From a virus, in IMG/VR virus record IMGVR_UViG_3300030382_001294, positions 1-34,677 of that record: a DNA stretch of 34,677 nucleotides, one strand, 5' to 3'. Shown here piece after piece: positions 32,601-34,677 of the stretch. A program made the translations under genes and the position numbers. Under the pieces are notes generated by a model. It did not search any database and was not told the DNA's origin. It saw nothing but the letters and a program-made list of their open reading frames with translations. How positions within the stretch are numbered: the stretch's first letter is position 1; the number at the start of each line of letters is the position of its first letter.

Positions 32601-34677
32601 AGGGAATGAAATGTTTGCAGAGGCATTCCTATCTAATATCATGTATGAGTTAGACATGAACGGCTTTGAGATGAAGAAAGGTATAAGACCTAGTGAGATA
32701 AAGAAATTTTTTAAGATTGTAGGTGACGGTGACTTCATAGATTCTGCTAAAGCTTTTAATAAGAGAGCACAAATCTGGTTGAATACTGGTGTATCTCAAA
32801 ACTCAGACTTTATAATTCCTGCTCTAAAGGCTGAAGGATGGGATGATGATGTAACAGCAGTGGGTAGGGCTAATGTTCTCATTATAAATGATAGAAAGAT
32901 GGCTGATAAGATGGGTGTTGCGGCTAAGAATTTAGAAGAAGGTACTGACGGTGCTTTGTTTATGACTCCTGAATATATGCTTGCTACTAACTCTGATATG
33001 GGTTTACCAAATGAAGGTCATAGTAATAAGAGTTTTATTGTATCTCCTCATAAGACTAAAGGAGCTATACTTGGTAAATATATGATTCACGAAGCAGACC
33101 CTGCTATGACTGAGTTTATGCGTAAAGAAAAGGTTCATATTATAGCCTATCATAGTGGTCTAAAACAGATTGGTACTCGTAAGACAAGTGATGTTTATTA
33201 TAAGAACGACGCTGAAGGTTATACCTTTAGTAAGGGGTGGCGAGATAATATTCATACTATAAGTATGGGTGATATAAAGACCGTCATTACTGAGAAGACT
33301 GACAATCATTTCTTACAACCTCAGAAGATTCCTAAACAAATGCAGAGTAATCTTACTGAATTCTCTTTCAATCCTGTTGACCCCAAGGTTATAGATGATT
33401 TCTTTCAGACTACATCAGGTCAGAGATTCCTAGGTAAAACAGAGGTTAATAATGTAGCAGAGAAGTACTTGGTCAATCCTAATAAAGGGGATGAGAAATA
33501 TCTTTTAGACAATATGGATAGTATTGGTATCCCTACAATGTTAAAGCTTATCAAGAGTCCTAACCATACTGGATTCACTATCAAAGCTTATAAACATATG
33601 TTATCCAAGGAACAGGAAGTAGCAAATGAAGAGTTCCAAGAGGGAGAGATTGAAAAGGCTGTATTTGATATGCAGAATGATACTAGACAAGAGTATAGGT
33701 CTGCACATGATATTATTATGTCACTATCAAGTGATAAATCTCTTGCCGCTAGTATGCACAAGGCTGTTAAACACTATCGTTCTAATGTTATTAGAAATTA
33801 TATACTTGGACAGGTTACAAGACCAAAGATAGGGAACTCATTCATATCAAGGATGCGTCCATACACTCCTTGGATGTGGGAACAGCGTGGAAAGTATGGT
33901 GCTACTGCTAGGTTAAATGAGAAAGATGGTGATAAACTATTCTTTCTTGATGAAGGTTTTAGAGTATTAAAAATTAAAAGCCACATTTTTGGTGGCAAGG
34001 TCTCGGGAAGACTGGGTGAGATGGAGCTCGGAAAAGCTTGGGAGGATTATGTGGACGGCAAGTTCGATAAATTTCCCAAGCTAAAGAGCGAATTCGAAGA
34101 TGTATTAGAAGCTGTTATAATGAGAGTACCTATGGATTCAATGTCTGGTGCAAGAGTTCTACAATTTGGTGGATTTACTGGAGTAGATGGCTTAGGTATT
34201 CTATTACACCCAAGAGTTATGAGAGCATTGGGTGGAGCTGACCTTGATGGTGATAAGGCATGGGGATTCTTTGGTGGAAGGAAAGAATCAGGTGAAGGTG
34301 AAGGCTTTAAATCATCTTGGAAGAAGATGTATAAAGACCAAGTAGAAGAGTATGGTCCTGTTGGCACAAGTGCTAAGCAATTAAAAGACCCTAAGACTGG
34401 TAAATTTTACTATGAATATTTCATTGATGATGCCAACCCTAACACAGCTGATAGAATAGAAAATCCTGGAGGAATTCCAGAAAATACTACAATGGCTAAT
34501 GTTGATAATATTATTTCAAATGTAACACCTCAAGTAACAAGAGGTGAAACCCCAATTTCATTACCTTCTATTCCTGCAAGTCAACTTGAAACATCTTATG
34601 TTCCAGAAATGCAACAACCATCAGCTCAATATCCTACTAATAATATTGATCCTTCAGATGCAGGTATGGTTGATGCA
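29692..34677 (+). CDS. giant virion protein: two-barrel RNA polymerase with RNase H-like domain (3' end cut off)
   Basis: The frame is open for 1,662 codons from ATG 29692 and runs past the window end. Residues 1-125 resemble the previous ejection protein. Residues 513-679 align with RNase HI (D518 and D593 kept; expected Glu is Asn, last Asp is His671). Residues about 1086-1160 look like the first double-psi barrel of two-barrel polymerases, with TDGALFMTPE, KTKGAILGKYM (K1123) and HSGLKQIG (K1158). Residues 1474-1521 look like the second, with MRVPMDSM (R1478, P1480) and GGADLDGDKA (D1517, D1519, D1521), the metal-holding motif. By analogy with crAss-like phages it would be ejected to transcribe early genes. 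Other large ejected polyvalent proteins are the alternative. Confidence 0.7.
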   Translation, partial: MSRDNYYPDTLDGEQFQPYLDKGTVQGLIQHYKNDPEPFDEDKLKQVELHAQHYKLPFARTDTDQHGRVAGILSQAGAGFWSGFTTFNVGEEPRDEWEGIARSIGHLAGFVGFIPSIPRKLYKFLPKASKLKTMSEAMKKVQGKSVPMLGAKAVQDRVAPIANKALATAMATRGGATNTAAEFLNQGLVKDLIGGAFHLGVASSISTWQGGVDEMMRSFIGGAETGFVFRGIGNIAQTGSKAADTSIRMIASSAYTGLPATMRGATTPEQVYEYLLGAYFGFKEMPYHVRESRQLIAKAVKDGKAGQPIELMTEFGEMDKTTQKTTIEMAEKIWGEVSEAGGITPITGNIMAYELMSKFGFKFEEAQSIAKEYMERGGTLTDIEPFLTKEMLDKVERSKAEKGSQEDLDMEVSTDTESYMSVQQKVVNYVGRTLGYKYKDMEPREQQDAILEDATNLQTTWLEILKKQRADIAQGRRDEQPEPYHVTHEVLNEQPEGKFPGHGPLRPADNRKIELYVDATTIQGDPNSYKVGMFGRYGNYTVDWAAKMPFQGDHPGAQIGGGTGAHTGANLSGILATMRKFEGYGGRIELTSDVSYLTRVLNGHNPKGILGKDNMALWNQHKGEFFRLKKSITDAGGSIVFKTIGNTKKAKDPRGKTKAQRREIEGIEYAHRFAGTHRRPSEWSEVDYSFDVKPAGATNNMMEYLAEKLKVAPTEEDWNFWRNREIQSLQLSNQPVISASIDWGGKINVYNLDPSKPMNLAGNLKFIKQEPLSMEDAYERAYVREGFDPGELRGGAIHQFLDHAVVQDSYSGKTKEVSLLRLKQHFFGEKMRQVGELDEANVEYTYRDAVEGAEKAFNSFLYKIMDSQWTRKSGRTGAPNKMYYYGGRGDAERLYFVKVHPTVAGIRTMGGDRLTSVLNEMKKISTKIGNIEIVEGGKKRTVKLRNIFDAEWALFQNTVNKGRDKVETRRGNEMFAEAFLSNIMYELDMNGFEMKKGIRPSEIKKFFKIVGDGDFIDSAKAFNKRAQIWLNTGVSQNSDFIIPALKAEGWDDDVTAVGRANVLIINDRKMADKMGVAAKNLEEGTDGALFMTPEYMLATNSDMGLPNEGHSNKSFIVSPHKTKGAILGKYMIHEADPAMTEFMRKEKVHIIAYHSGLKQIGTRKTSDVYYKNDAEGYTFSKGWRDNIHTISMGDIKTVITEKTDNHFLQPQKIPKQMQSNLTEFSFNPVDPKVIDDFFQTTSGQRFLGKTEVNNVAEKYLVNPNKGDEKYLLDNMDSIGIPTMLKLIKSPNHTGFTIKAYKHMLSKEQEVANEEFQEGEIEKAVFDMQNDTRQEYRSAHDIIMSLSSDKSLAASMHKAVKHYRSNVIRNYILGQVTRPKIGNSFISRMRPYTPWMWEQRGKYGATARLNEKDGDKLFFLDEGFRVLKIKSHIFGGKVSGRLGEMELGKAWEDYVDGKFDKFPKLKSEFEDVLEAVIMRVPMDSMSGARVLQFGGFTGVDGLGILLHPRVMRALGGADLDGDKAWGFFGGRKESGEGEGFKSSWKKMYKDQVEEYGPVGTSAKQLKDPKTGKFYYEYFIDDANPNTADRIENPGGIPENTTMANVDNIISNVTPQVTRGETPISLPSIPASQLETSYVPEMQQPSAQYPTNNIDPSDAGMVDA

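Noticed and set aside
34240-34254. DLDGD as an EF-hand calcium loop
   Set aside because: No Asp/Glu at loop positions 9 and 12, and the upstream RVPMDSM and strand pattern fit a polymerase barrel better; kept as a refutation test.

Overview
The window is one continuous block of late (virion and lysis) genes from a tailed, most likely short-tailed (podovirus-like) double-stranded DNA phage. The signs are a terminase pair, a P22-type portal, scaffold and capsid genes in that order, a tail-hub-like beta-propeller protein, no tape measure, sheath or baseplate genes, and a run of internal (ejection) proteins. The DNA is AT-rich. Many starts carry a good AGGAG-type ribosome site, so the host probably uses Shine-Dalgarno initiation; the host itself cannot be named. 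I see no integrase, repressor, tRNA or CRISPR array.

Layout: (1) 1-951: one leftward gene (51-491), then a 460-base gene-free stretch with promoter-like boxes, operator-like repeats and a possible folded RNA. (2) 952-2393: small early genes, a T5-type M15 endolysin and a protein with a degenerate HExxH motif. (3) 2397-9893: packaging and head genes (small and large terminase, portal, scaffold, major capsid, a probable accessory head protein), closed by a UUCG hairpin. (4) 9949-13338: small head and head-tail joining genes, including what looks like a connector/adaptor split by two small genes. (5) 13348-17218: fibres, with a duplicated cassette of small helical protein plus fibre, an S74 self-cleaving chaperone and a possible lectin-like tip. 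(6) 17211-19926: three small membrane proteins (holin/spanin candidates), a zinc ribbon, a metallophosphoesterase and a peptidoglycan-binding protein. (7) 19926-26583: a hub-like protein apparently divided over two genes, the first carrying Calx-beta-like modules and an intein-like Hint domain. (8) 26593-34677: three internal virion proteins and a giant protein that runs off the window.

The most exciting element is the giant last gene (29692 to beyond 34677, at least 1,662 residues). It appears to encode a two-barrel RNA polymerase of the kind seen in crAss-like phages, YonO and QDE-1, with a D-L-D-G-D active-site motif and an RxP motif upstream. It also holds a region that lines up along its whole length with RNase HI. 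Its first 125 residues resemble the start of the neighbouring ejection protein, which suggests a shared packaging or ejection signal. The gene next to that carries eight exact-period 18-residue repeats. I infer a virion-packaged transcription machine delivered with the DNA. Almost all + strand genes touch or overlap by 1-20 bases, so the set is probably expressed as coupled late transcripts.
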